Positions 47,734 through 58,964 of a DNA stretch of 64,000 bases are shown piece after piece. Position numbers and translations under genes: made by a program. The stretch is from Calothrix sp. NIES-4101. GTDB lineage: Bacteria; Cyanobacteriota; Cyanobacteriia; Cyanobacteriales; Nostocaceae. A model generated the notes under the pieces. The model was not told where the DNA came from. It did not search any database and saw nothing but the letters and a program-made list of their open reading frames with translations. The number at the start of each line of letters is the position of its first letter. The first letter of the stretch is position 1. The DNA is taken from the NCBI GenBank assembly GCA_004296455.1, contig AP018280.1, forward strand, positions 5,146,001-5,210,000, in the 5' to 3' direction.

Positions 47734-48573
47734 ATGATTTTATTTGAGATTTACCCCCATTTACTCACCATTACAACTCAATATCAACAAGTCATACATA
47801 AACCAGTAATTGTCAATGGGCAAAACAAGCAGCCAATTGTCCTACAGATGGCAAAAAATGCCAAACCAAACCCGGCACAGAAAAACGCCAGCACGTCACA
47901 GCCTGGGGAAATCAGCGATGATTCGCAATTACACTTATTAAAGCGGCAATTATTTAACCAGATTAATCCAATTTGGAGCGATCGTAAAAATCTGACACAA
48001 GATTTAGTTTATCGAGTTGCAGTCGCCACAAATGGCAATATCATTGCTTATCAACCACTGGATAAAACAGCAAACAGGCAAGTTACAAAAACACCTTTAC
48101 CCGCATTTGTCAGTCAAACATCTACAATTCCAGGTTCGGTACATCAAACCTTTGCCAGTTTTCGGGTTGTTTTCCGCAAATCGGGTGTATTAGAAATAAG
48201 TCCTTGGTGGGGTTTTAGTAAAAGACCTGATGTTGTTGGCGATAAAATTACTGAATCCAGGATTTTAAATAGACTACAGCGACAATTAACCGCAAATTTA
48301 AAGCAATATTGGAATGGTAAAACTAGTTCTAAACAAGACTTAAAGTATCGTGTCGCCGTCAATAAAAACGGTATTATTACCGACTACGAACCCATAAACC
48401 AAGTGGCTTACGATCATTTCCGCGACACGCCTCTACCATTTATGTTTCAAGAACTTCACGGTTCTAATGTTGCCATTACTAATGAGAAACAACCACTAGC
48501 ACATTTTCGTGTTGTGTTCAAGCGCAATGGCTTGTTAGAGATTACTCCCTGGAAGTTGTACTTGTTTCGGTAA
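47734..48573 (+). CDS. Hypothetical protein with internal duplication
   Basis: 279 residues in two homologous halves, about 66-159 and 176-276. Each has an RQL...W(S/N)(D/G)...QDL.YRVAV..NG.I..Y.P helix-strand part, a TPLP turn, and an FRVVF(R/K)..G.LEI(S/T)PW ending. The N-terminal 60 residues have a hydrophobic start and a Pro/Ala-rich linker. No family with known function was recognised. Confidence 0.7.
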   Translation: MILFEIYPHLLTITTQYQQVIHKPVIVNGQNKQPIVLQMAKNAKPNPAQKNASTSQPGEISDDSQLHLLKRQLFNQINPIWSDRKNLTQDLVYRVAVATNGNIIAYQPLDKTANRQVTKTPLPAFVSQTSTIPGSVHQTFASFRVVFRKSGVLEISPWWGFSKRPDVVGDKITESRILNRLQRQLTANLKQYWNGKTSSKQDLKYRVAVNKNGIITDYEPINQVAYDHFRDTPLPFMFQELHGSNVAITNEKQPLAHFRVVFKRNGLLEITPWKLYLFR

Positions 48574-48634
48574 TCATTTTTGACATTTTGGACTAGAGTT
48601 AGTCATTGATGAATGGGTTAATTCAAACAACCAA

Positions 48635-50005
48635 TTAATCAATTAAATGTAATTTCTCACCCCTAATTGCATAATCTAATAATTCCATTGGATGCATAAC
48701 AGCAACATCCTTTCCTTGTAATTTCAAATGTTTACTTATTTGCAATGCACAGCCAGGATTTGGTGATGCGATTAACTCTGCACCAGTATTCAACAAATTT
48801 TGTACTTTCTGCTGTCCTAATTCTTCAGCAACTTCCGGTTGCAACATATTATAAACACCTGCACTTCCACAACATAAAGCTGCATCTAAAGGCTCTTTTA
48901 ATTTAATATTCGGAATTTGTTGTAATAGCTGACGTGGTTGGACACTTATTTTTTGTCCATGCAATAAATGGCAAGCATCTTGATAAACCATAGTTAAAGG
49001 TTTATCAGTAAGTGGTGATAATTTTGTTGTTAACCCAATGCTAACTAAAAACTCCTGTGCATCCTTGACTTTCGCAGCAAATTCTTGAGCTTTTTGACTA
49101 TATTTGGGGTCATCTTCTAGGATGTGAGCGTATTCTTTCAAAGTATGACCACAACCAGCTGCGTTGATAATCACATAATCAACATCAGTATCAGCAAAAC
49201 TATCAATCATTTGCCTTGCTAAAGCTTTTGCTTGTTCCGTTTGCCCTTGGTGTTCGGGTAATGCAGCACAACAGCCCTGGGATTTCGGAATCACAACTTC
49301 GCAACCATTGGCAGTGAGAACACGCACAGTTGCTTCATTAATGGGAGAGAAAAATAATCTTTGAACGCAACCTAAAATTACACCAACACGATAGCGTTTT
49401 TCATTCTGTGCGGGAATAATTGTTGGCAATTTATCTTGGAAGGCTTTGAAACTAATTTCTGGCAAGATTGAATCCATTGCGGCTAATCGAGGTGAAATTA
49501 ATTTGAGGATTCCAGTTGCACGCACCAGCTTTTGTAAGCCTAATTTTTGATATAAAAATAACGGGATTAGAAAAATCCGTAAAAGTTGGGGATAAGGGAA
49601 TAGGGAGAAGATTAATTTACGAAATAATTTATCGATCCAACTGCGGGGGTAATTACGTTCTACTTGATGACGGGTTGCAGAAATTAACTTGTCATATTGT
49701 ACGCCGGACGGACAAGTCGTAACACAAGCAAGACAACCCAAGCAAGAGTCAAAATGTTGGACTGTAGAGTCATTTAAGGCAATTTCGCCTTCATTAATTG
49801 CATCCATTAAATAGATACGCCCTCGTGGTGAATCCATTTCTTTACCCAGAACTCTGTAACTGGGACAAGTCGAGAGACAAAAACCACAATGCACGCAGCT
49901 ATCAATTAATTTGGGGTCTGGTGGATGGTTGACATCAAAGCCTTTTAAATTTTTAATTTCCGCAGTATTTTCAGCAGTCTGATGAGAATTATCTGAGATT
50001 TGCAT
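48635..50005 (-). CDS. glcF: Glycolate dehydrogenase Fe-S subunit
   Basis: 456 residues. Two 4Fe-4S motifs: Cys37-x2-Cys40-x2-Cys43-x3-Cys47 (CVHCGFCLSTCP) and Cys88-x2-Cys91-x2-Cys94-x3-Cys98 (CLGCLACVTTCP). Two CCG-type domains follow with QGCCAALPEHQG and AALCCGSAGVYN. It fits GlcF, which with GlcD/GlcE oxidises glycolate from photorespiration, or another lactate/glycolate oxidase Fe-S subunit. The flavin partner is not in the window. Confidence 0.9.
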   Translation of the reverse strand: MQISDNSHQTAENTAEIKNLKGFDVNHPPDPKLIDSCVHCGFCLSTCPSYRVLGKEMDSPRGRIYLMDAINEGEIALNDSTVQHFDSCLGCLACVTTCPSGVQYDKLISATRHQVERNYPRSWIDKLFRKLIFSLFPYPQLLRIFLIPLFLYQKLGLQKLVRATGILKLISPRLAAMDSILPEISFKAFQDKLPTIIPAQNEKRYRVGVILGCVQRLFFSPINEATVRVLTANGCEVVIPKSQGCCAALPEHQGQTEQAKALARQMIDSFADTDVDYVIINAAGCGHTLKEYAHILEDDPKYSQKAQEFAAKVKDAQEFLVSIGLTTKLSPLTDKPLTMVYQDACHLLHGQKISVQPRQLLQQIPNIKLKEPLDAALCCGSAGVYNMLQPEVAEELGQQKVQNLLNTGAELIASPNPGCALQISKHLKLQGKDVAVMHPMELLDYAIRGEKLHLID

Positions 50006-50631
50006 ACAATTTGGAAGTGTTGAGTTAGCCCTGATATTTACAAAGTTGAAAAACAGTGGTCAACAACTGCCAATGCATATTACGCAAATAATTCCAGCAG
50101 TTTTAAATCTGACCCCAACTAATATAAATTGTATACTAGAACAATTCAAAAATGTCAGTTTACATATATAAGATTTATCTTTTGGTTCCTATCATAATTT
50201 TTGATGGTATTCCAGCTAATTTATTTGTTGATAACTGTGTAATTTATTATTTATTATTGTAATTTTAAAAATCTACATCTCCCTGAAATCCGAGAATTTT
50301 ACGAGTAGATGAATTACAGTTTTTGAGGGAAGAAAGTCAGATTCTCACACATCTAGCAGTTATATTAGCTGCGCCTCAGAAATTGCGATAAACCAGGCAC
50401 GGATAAAAATTAATGATAACTAAAAATTAGGCACACTTGATATCATTTGGCAGCCATTCTTGATAAAAAATAAAAACTACTACATAGCAGATTTTTACTC
50501 ATTTTTGTGTTTCGAGAGTTTGTCATTGTAAGTTTTGCTGAACCAAAAGATGCTACCAACAGTCATAATATCAAAGGAAAAAGGCTTGTCATGATTAAAT
50601 ACCTAACACCCAAACCAGAATCCAAAAGCAG
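50006..50631. other. Spacer
   Basis: 626 bp, AT-rich, with no supported ORF, tRNA or clear riboswitch. It holds divergent promoters for glcF and the LpxB-related gene. Confidence 0.4.
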
Positions 50632-51879
50632 ATGACTCCAATAGATATTCTTATTCTCTCAAATGGTCCCGGTGAAGTTACAACTTGGGTGCGCCCTGTT
50701 GTCAAAGCTTTACGGGAAATTTTAGGTAATGACAGCGAAAAAATTCGCATATCGGTTGTGCTGTCACCTTGTCCGAATGCTAGTGGTAAAGAAGCCAATA
50801 TCGCTATTTCTTATCCAGAAGTAAATCGAGTCCAAAGTGCCGAATATTTCTGGTCATTTTTACTGTGGGGAAAGACTGTTGAAAATTGGGATTGGAGAAA
50901 AAATGGCGTAATTATATTCTTAGGTGGCGATCAATTTTTCCCAGTAGTCATTGGTAAAAGACTGGGATATAAAACCGTAGTTTATGCGGAATGGGATGCA
51001 CGCTGGCATAATTTAATCGATCGCTTTGGGATTATGAAAGCCGAAGTTGCCGCGAAAGTATCACCCCAGTATCAAGATAAATTTGTAGTTGTGGGTGATT
51101 TAATGGCAGAAGCAAATTTGGGGGAAAGCATTGAGGGGAAAGGAGAAAGGGAAATTATTGGCATTTTACCGGGTTCCAAAGCTGCTAAATTGGCGCAGGG
51201 CGTACCCTTGACAATTGCGATCGCTGAATACATTTCTGTAAAATATCCGCAAACGCGCTTTGTTATTCCTGTTGCACCTACTTTAGATTTACCGACTTTG
51301 GAAAGTTTTGCGAACCCCGCAACCAATCCTGTTGCTAATTATTTTGATTTTCAAGGTGGTTCGTTAGTTCAAGAAAATGACACTCAAATTCTGCAAACAG
51401 TCAAGGGGTTACGTGTAGAACTATACCAAAAACATCCTGCCCATGATTTACTATCACAATGCAGTATCTGCTTAACGACCGTCGGTGCAAATACTGCTGA
51501 ACTGGGTTCCCTTGGGGTGCCGATGGTTGTTTTATTACCAACACAGCAACTTGATGCCATGCGATCGTGGGACGGTTATCTCGGTATTTTGGCAAATTTA
51601 CCAGGTGTTGGTTCTAGCTTTGCGAAATTAATTAATTGGTGGTTTTTACGCAAAAAAGGTTTATTAGCATGGCCTAATATTTGGGCACAGGCAGAGATAG
51701 TACCGGAATTAGTGGGAAAACTCAAACCGCAGGAAGTTGCAGATTTAGTTTTAGATTATTTAGACAATCCCGCCAAATTAGCACAAGTACGGGATAACTT
51801 ACGCCAAGTGCGCGGGGAAACTGGGGCAGCCACTAAATTGGCAAATATTGTCAAAGAAGAGGTGATGAAAATGGCGTAA
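50632..51879 (+). CDS. LpxB-related glycosyltransferase (cyanobacterial type)
   Basis: 415 residues of a GT-B fold related to lipid-A-disaccharide synthase. Residues 1-20 include ILILSNGPGEVTTWVRPVV; later parts are IIFLGGDQFFPVVIGKRLGYKTVVYAEW, IIGILPGSKAAKLAQG, and the donor-site-like CLTTVGANTAELGSLGVPMVVLLPTQQLD. The sequence is longer and distinct from classical LpxB, so it is likely a related sugar or lipid transferase. It is cytoplasmic or membrane-peripheral. The substrate is not known. Confidence 0.85.
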   Translation: MTPIDILILSNGPGEVTTWVRPVVKALREILGNDSEKIRISVVLSPCPNASGKEANIAISYPEVNRVQSAEYFWSFLLWGKTVENWDWRKNGVIIFLGGDQFFPVVIGKRLGYKTVVYAEWDARWHNLIDRFGIMKAEVAAKVSPQYQDKFVVVGDLMAEANLGESIEGKGEREIIGILPGSKAAKLAQGVPLTIAIAEYISVKYPQTRFVIPVAPTLDLPTLESFANPATNPVANYFDFQGGSLVQENDTQILQTVKGLRVELYQKHPAHDLLSQCSICLTTVGANTAELGSLGVPMVVLLPTQQLDAMRSWDGYLGILANLPGVGSSFAKLINWWFLRKKGLLAWPNIWAQAEIVPELVGKLKPQEVADLVLDYLDNPAKLAQVRDNLRQVRGETGAATKLANIVKEEVMKMA

Positions 51880-51946
51880 TATCAACTTCTGTCTCCCCAT
51901 GTTCGCGTCGCTGTAATCGTAATTATTTAGGCAAACCTAATATCAT

Positions 51947-52372
51947 TTATTCTTCCTCAGATTGTGCAGTTCTTCTTCCTAATTCATATACTCCACAACC
52001 CATACAGGCAAGAATTCCCGTACTAATTCCCCAGCTACCCCCTAAACCTAAATCGAGTAGCCAGTTTACCAATGCGCCCACAGCCAAAAACGGCACAATA
52101 CTAAAAACTGAAGCGTAAAAAGCATTTTGTGACTCTCTAGCTTTGCGGGTTTTTTCAAATTCCTCTTTGCTGACGTAGAGAAACCCTTCGGCGAAATTAA
52201 ACCAACGGTTCAATAACTCTATAATCTTTTCGCTGAGACTGGAAAGACCAAGATATAGTGCCAAAGACCATAACGTTGCACCTGCGATCGCAATCTTATC
52301 TATCTCGAAGCTAAAAGGGAATATCTCCGTCAGCATGGCTTTATTTTCATCAAAGGATTTTAAAATACTCAA
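51947..52372 (-). CDS. Small integral membrane protein
   Basis: 141 residues with hydrophobic segments at about 28-45 and two C-terminal ones (about 87-130), including FSIVPFLAVGALVNWLL and WGISTGILACMGCGVYELG. The loop has a charged KEEFEKTRKARESQN helix. Unknown function. Confidence 0.6.
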   Translation of the reverse strand: MSILKSFDENKAMLTEIFPFSFEIDKIAIAGATLWSLALYLGLSSLSEKIIELLNRWFNFAEGFLYVSKEEFEKTRKARESQNAFYASVFSIVPFLAVGALVNWLLDLGLGGSWGISTGILACMGCGVYELGRRTAQSEEE

Positions 52373-52665
52373 GTCAAAAAGCTTTATTCAAAAAGCTTAA
52401 TCAAGTGTAAAGCGAAATGCACATCAATTTTAACAATTTTGAAACATTATGCTTTTGTTTTCGTCTCATCAGAATGGTGACTAATTTTCAAGCCTAGTTG
52501 ATGTATTAAATACATAGTATTTGCTGTATAAATACTAATAAGCTTGATTATAGATACTCATAACATTAATATCGAAGATGTAATTAATACATTCTTCATA
52601 GTGAAGATAGTATTAATACAGATAAAAGTCAGACAGCACCTAATTGTTTTAAGGAATTATTAAGG

Positions 52666-53367
52666 ATGAGTAAGCGGCGACAAAAATTAGCGAAAAATGT
52701 AGCCAACTTATTTATATTCGGTTTAAGTCTGACAATACTGATTGGTTTTGTCTTTCAACCAGCAATGGCGAAAGGACGACAGGCGAAAACCCAGCAAGTC
52801 GCCACAAGTATTGCTTGGCAATCAGCTTCATTTCCTGTCGAAAATTTTCAGGCATACACATCTGGCTTTGGCTACCGTCCTTCAGCAACAGGTGGAAACG
52901 GTTGGGAATTCCATAGTGGTTTGGATATTGCAGCCCCAAGAGGTAGTTATATTCGGAATTGGTGGGAAGGAGTTGTCACCAAAGTCGCTGATGGCGGTGC
53001 GTGCGGTACACAAGTCACAATTCAGTCGGGAAAATGGCAGCATACCTACTGTCACATGGAAGGAAATATGGCAACAGCCAATGGTATACGTTATCTAATT
53101 GATCGTGGGGGGGCAATTCAACTTGTTGAGGGTCAAAAAATCCCCGCCGGAGTCAGGATTGGGCGCGTGGGGATGAGCGGACGAACTACGGGGCCACACT
53201 TACATTGGGGTTTAAAATATAATGGCAATTATGTCGATCCGGCATATGTATTAAGGGCAATGTTCGCGCAACAGCCAGCCGTCAGACAATCTTCATCGCA
53301 AATCAAGAGACAGCAAACCCAAATCAAAATTGAAGAGTCTAAATTTATTCGTGATTCGGGATATTAA
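52666..53367 (+). CDS. M23-family metallopeptidase
   Basis: 233 residues. A signal peptide with hydrophobic core FIFGLSLTILIGFVF at about 17-32. The LytM domain spans about 65-205: SGFGYRPS, the first zinc motif HSGLD (H-x3-D), THSHM-like YCHMEG, and the second motif HLHWG (H-x-H) in GRTTGPHLHWGLKY. It cleaves peptidoglycan peptide bridges in the periplasm or outside. All zinc ligands appear intact. The C-terminus is Gln/Lys-rich. Neighbours are unrelated. Confidence 0.93.
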   Translation: MSKRRQKLAKNVANLFIFGLSLTILIGFVFQPAMAKGRQAKTQQVATSIAWQSASFPVENFQAYTSGFGYRPSATGGNGWEFHSGLDIAAPRGSYIRNWWEGVVTKVADGGACGTQVTIQSGKWQHTYCHMEGNMATANGIRYLIDRGGAIQLVEGQKIPAGVRIGRVGMSGRTTGPHLHWGLKYNGNYVDPAYVLRAMFAQQPAVRQSSSQIKRQQTQIKIEESKFIRDSGY

Positions 53368-53496
53368 TTAATGGTTTCACAGTTTTGCTATGGGTAGAGG
53401 AGTGCTATGGGTAGAGGAGAAAGGGGAAAAGGAAGCGTTAGAATGCTTATTATTTTTCACTTGTAACTTTTTAACTTTAGCTCGGCAATTAATTTC

Positions 53497-54489
53497 ATGC
53501 GATCGCAAACCCAAATTTCCCAATCCCAAGTTATTGTTCCCCCGCCACTGCAACCAGGGGATTTATTGCGAGTCATTGCCCCCAGTGGCACTTTACGGGA
53601 ATTAGAACCCTTTCAACAGGGAATCAAAATTTGGCGCGATCGAGGTTATCGAGTTGAAGTCATCCCAGAGATAGATGACAGATGGGGATATTTAGCGGGA
53701 AAAGACCAAGATAGACGCGATCGCTTAAAGTTTGCATGGCAAGATGCAGAATGCAAAGGTATTTTATGCGCCCGTGGCGGCTTTGGTAGTACTCGGATTC
53801 TCGAAAATTGGAGTTGGGATTGGGAAGAGGAGAGACAGGAAGGGTGCGGGGACGCGGGGACGAGGGGAAATAAAATACCCAATAATTTTTCCCCATCTTC
53901 CTTACAACCCAAATGGTTGATTGGATTTTCTGATATCACTGCTTTGCTGTGGAGTCTTTACAAAGTCGGAATTTCCGGAGTTCATGCGCCAGTTTTAACT
54001 ACCTTAGCAGCAGAGCCGGAATGGTCAATCCAAAGGCTTTTTGATTGGGTTGAAGGACGTTCTCTGCCTGAACTTCAGGGTAAAGGTTGGGGAGGTGGTA
54101 CTGTGAGTGGTACTTTATTACCTGCGAATTTGACGGTGGCAACCCATCTTCTCGGTACACCCTATCAACCGGAATTTGCAAACGTGATTTTGGCGATTGA
54201 AGATGTAGGCGAAGCACCCTATCGGATTGACAGAATGCTGACACAATGGCGAATGAGTGGGTGTTTAGCAAAGGTGCGGGGTATTGCAGTAGGTAGATTT
54301 AGTCAATGTGAAGCACCTGCAAATATCCCTAGTTTTACAATTGCAGAAGTCTTGCGGGAAGGCTTGGGTAATTTAAATATTCCCATAGTTTCAGACTTGG
54401 CTTTTGGGCATGATGGTTGTAACGCCGCTTTACCTGTGGGAATCAAAGCCACATTGGATGGGGATAAAGGTTTATTAATACTGAATTGA
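53497..54489 (+). CDS. LD-carboxypeptidase (S66), with in-frame repeat insertion
   Basis: 330 residues. S66 motifs: GDLLRVIAPSGTL, CARGGFGSTRILE near 91-103, and the nucleophile Ser145 in IGFSDITALLW. Further conserved segments are ILAIEDVGEAPYRIDRML (with the catalytic Glu) and SDLAFGHDG (His). It trims L,D-peptide bonds in peptidoglycan recycling. Between GSTRILENWSWDWE and PKWLIGFSD lies about 27 residues with no counterpart in the family, encoded by 8-bp G-rich repeats at 53848-53871. The ATG starts on ATGCGATCGC. Confidence 0.9.
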   Translation: MRSQTQISQSQVIVPPPLQPGDLLRVIAPSGTLRELEPFQQGIKIWRDRGYRVEVIPEIDDRWGYLAGKDQDRRDRLKFAWQDAECKGILCARGGFGSTRILENWSWDWEEERQEGCGDAGTRGNKIPNNFSPSSLQPKWLIGFSDITALLWSLYKVGISGVHAPVLTTLAAEPEWSIQRLFDWVEGRSLPELQGKGWGGGTVSGTLLPANLTVATHLLGTPYQPEFANVILAIEDVGEAPYRIDRMLTQWRMSGCLAKVRGIAVGRFSQCEAPANIPSFTIAEVLREGLGNLNIPIVSDLAFGHDGCNAALPVGIKATLDGDKGLLILN

Positions 54490-54574
54490 ACTTGAATTTA
54501 TCGCTACAAAATTAAAATAGGTCGTCGGGGACAGTAAGTTATATTCTGTTCGCCTAAATAACGACGGTAAAATC

Positions 54575-54912
54575 CAATACAGTTCAGTTAATAATCAAAT
54601 CAATTACTGCGAATAAAACAGATCAACTTTTTTGGAGGGGGCTTGGGGGACGCAACCTAGGCTGTTGACTTTGTTGAAAATTGGGCGATTTTTGGTACTT
54701 TTGTTCGTGTCGTTTAATTTCTCGTTAAAACCCCACCAAAAACAAGGTTTCATCCACCGTGACTATCCACGTTTTTTGCATGAACGAAATTCCAAAAAAG
54801 GTACAGAGTCAACAGCCTAGACGCAACCGTCCCCCAATTGGGGGTTTGGGGGAGAATCCCCCAAATCTTGGTTCTAAACAAATCGATTGACTGATTTAAC
54901 TGAACCGTATTG
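54575..54912. mobile_element. Outer MITE, interrupted by a second MITE
   Basis: Terminal repeats CAATACAGTTCAGTTAA and CAATACGGTTCAGTTAA (reverse complement of the right end), 16 of 17 identical. The flanks carry the 10-bp duplication CGGTAAAATC at 54565-54574 and 54913-54922. Without the inner element and its extra target copy it would be 167 bp. The interior is rich in G- and C-run hairpins. The ends and 10-bp duplication are compatible with an IS4-like family (inference). Confidence 0.85.
54658..54819. mobile_element. Inner MITE nested inside the outer MITE
   Basis: 162 bp with inverted ends TAGGCTGTTGACTTTGT and TAGGCTGTTGACTCTGT (16 of 17), flanked by the 9-bp duplication GACGCAACC at 54649-54657 and 54820-54828. 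It is therefore younger than the surrounding MITE. It is non-coding; a chance 62-codon frame crosses it. Confidence 0.88.
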
Positions 54913-54924
54913 CGGTAAAATCGA

Positions 54925-56895
<1,971 letters not shown>

Positions 56896-57018
56896 TGGGT
56901 TTATAACTCAACCTTTAATCAGGACTTACGCCTGTAGCATGAGCCGGATTTATTGGCGTAAGTCCAAAAGAATGTAGGAGATGATAGGAAACAAAGACAT
57001 GGGGATTGCAGTATCGGA

Positions 57019-57489
57019 TTATGGCTGACTGCAATAATCATTTAACCCGCTAACAGAATTATCAAATTCCTTAGCTGCACCTGCTGCGGTTTCCAGGGCT
57101 GAGTCTATGTTTTCCCGTGCTTTTTTGATGCGTTCGCGTCCATCAGTCGAAGCCTGGGCTGTTTTTGCAGAACCAAGCGCTTTACCAGCTTTATCAATAT
57201 TTTGACTGAGCGTACCAAAAACCTTGACAATACGGCTTTGATACTCCTTGAGTTTTTCATCTCCTAGATTCAAATCACGAACTGTTTTCGTAACTTCCTC
57301 TAAATCTTTCGCTAATTTTAGGCTAGTTGACACCTGTGCACCTTTACTGTTTTCCAAAAGTGCCGTGCCTGCTTTGACTTCTTTAATCAATCGTTCGCAT
57401 TGAGAGACTTTGCTTTCGCTACAACTAGCTAGCAACAAAGCCATACTTAAACTTACTGGAATAATAATATACTTACTTGATACCAACAT
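57019..57489 (-). CDS. Putative lipoprotein with helical mature domain
   Basis: 156 residues from the Met at 57489. A hydrophobic signal ends in the lipobox LLASC, giving a lipid-anchored Cys. The mature domain is helical with many Lys/Glu and two further cysteines, one near the start (QCERLIKEV) and one at the end (NDYCSQP). Function unknown; it could be a periplasmic lipoprotein scaffold. Confidence 0.75.
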   Translation of the reverse strand: MLVSSKYIIIPVSLSMALLLASCSESKVSQCERLIKEVKAGTALLENSKGAQVSTSLKLAKDLEEVTKTVRDLNLGDEKLKEYQSRIVKVFGTLSQNIDKAGKALGSAKTAQASTDGRERIKKARENIDSALETAAGAAKEFDNSVSGLNDYCSQP

Positions 57490-57615
57490 TACTAACCCAT
57501 CACCACTAAATCTCAAATAATAGTATCCGTTGATTTAGGTATTTGGTTGATTGTTTCAATAAGATATAAGTTTGCCTAATTACCTAGACCTTATTTATAA
57601 AGTGAATAGAGAGAT

Positions 57616-57807
57616 ATGATTGGTAATATCTGCGTAAATCTGATTTTGCTTTGGCAACACTTCAAGACACTTTACACAACCGATCGCCTTTTGGAGGATG
57701 TGCTATTAGTTCTACGTGATCGCAGATTGGGTAAACGGGATTTACAAGCACTCAAACCACAGCCTCTTTCGGTGTTGATAACTCTCAATCCTGACTCTCC
57801 AAGTTGA
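57616..57807 (+). CDS. Small hypothetical protein
   Basis: 63 residues: a short hydrophobic N-terminus and a basic RLLEDVLLVLRDRRLGKRDLQALKPQPLSVLI segment. It ends three bases before the target duplication of MITE copy 2. No function recognised. It is AT/GC-typical of the window. Confidence 0.45.
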   Translation: MIGNICVNLILLWQHFKTLYTTDRLLEDVLLVLRDRRLGKRDLQALKPQPLSVLITLNPDSPS

Positions 57808-57817
57808 TAAATTTCCT

Positions 57818-57978
57818 GGCTCTTCAGTTCTTTTTATGGAAAACTTAGCTAAAAATCCTTGAAAGCCTTATTACATAGGAATTTAGCCTCAAAAAGTATC
57901 ATAGTTGCTTGTAATCATTGTTTTGTAAGGGTTTTACTGCAAAAAAACCTCAAGCTCCATAAAACTTGCCGAAGAGCC
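57818..57978. mobile_element. 161-bp MITE, copy 2 (ISL3-like ends)
   Basis: Identical by eye to the copy at 835-995 over its full 161 bp. It is flanked by its own 8-bp target duplication AATTTCCT at 57810-57817 and 57979-57986. It sits between the 3' ends of the small hypothetical gene and rfbA, and so may also supply a hairpin at the transcription boundary. Confidence 0.95.
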
Positions 57979-57996
57979 AATTTCCTTTAGTGATTT

Positions 57997-58872
57997 TTAG
58001 ATTTGACTATCGTGAATAATATCCATTAGATAACGTCCGTAACTGCTTTTAATTAATGGTTTTGCCAATCGATGTAGCTGTTCGGCATTGATATATCCTT
58101 GACGATAGGCGATTTCTTCCACACAAGCGATTTTAAAACCTTGTCGCTGTTCTAATGTCTGAATAAAGCTCGCTGCTTGGTGCAAAGATTCATGGGTTCC
58201 CGTATCCAACCAAGCGTAACCTCGACCTAAAAGTTCAACTTTCAGTTGTCCTCGCTGCAAGTAAACTCGACTTAAGTCAGTGATTTCCAGTTCATTACGG
58301 GCTGAAGGTTGCAATTGTAAGGCAATTTCGACAACTTGGGAGTCATAAAAATAAATTCCTGGCACTGCATAGTTAGATTTAGGAATTGCGGGCTTTTCTT
58401 CTAAACTAATCACTGTTCCAGTTTCATCGAACTCAACCACTCCATAGTGTTCTGGTTCCGCCACTCGATAGCCAAAGATTAACGCGCCATCTTCTAGCTT
58501 TGATGCATGATTCAACACATCAACTAAACCATGTCCGTAGAAAAGGTTATCTCCTAAAATCAAACATACAGGCTCATTAGCAATAAATTCTTTACCTAAA
58601 ATAAAAGCCTGCGCTAAACCATCCGGTTGGGGTTGTTCAACATAGCTAAACTCTAAACCCCACTGACTACCATCACCCAAAAGTTGCTGAAATAGCGGTA
58701 AATGGTCAGGTGTAGAGATGATCAGGATTTCGCGAATCCCTGCTAACATCAGGGTTGACAGGGGATAATAAATCATTGGTTTATCGTAAACAGGCATTAA
58801 CTGTTTGCTGACAACTTGGGTAAGTGGGTACAGTCTGGTACCGGAACCTCCAGCTAAAATAATGCCCTTCAT
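57997..58872 (-). CDS. rfbA: Glucose-1-phosphate thymidylyltransferase
   Basis: 291 residues. The nucleotidyltransferase signature [11 protein letters not shown] opens the protein, and conserved [22 protein letters not shown] and [12 protein letters not shown] match RfbA/RmlA. It makes dTDP-glucose from glucose-1-phosphate and dTTP, the first step to dTDP-rhamnose. It follows rfbB by 92 bp on the same strand, so the order is rfbB-rfbA in transcription. Confidence 0.97.
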   Translation of the reverse strand: MKGIILAGGSGTRLYPLTQVVSKQLMPVYDKPMIYYPLSTLMLAGIREILIISTPDHLPLFQQLLGDGSQWGLEFSYVEQPQPDGLAQAFILGKEFIANEPVCLILGDNLFYGHGLVDVLNHASKLEDGALIFGYRVAEPEHYGVVEFDETGTVISLEEKPAIPKSNYAVPGIYFYDSQVVEIALQLQPSARNELEITDLSRVYLQRGQLKVELLGRGYAWLDTGTHESLHQAASFIQTLEQRQGFKIACVEEIAYRQGYINAEQLHRLAKPLIKSSYGRYLMDIIHDSQI

Positions 58873-58964
58873 TGTTCACTCCTCATGAGATTTTAGATTG
58901 TGGATTTTGGAAAAAGAAGTGGAGAGTCGAATTATCCATCAGAACTTGCCAATTCTGACTCCTT

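Noticed and set aside
54632-54820. 62-codon frame
   Set aside because: Made of MITE sequence.
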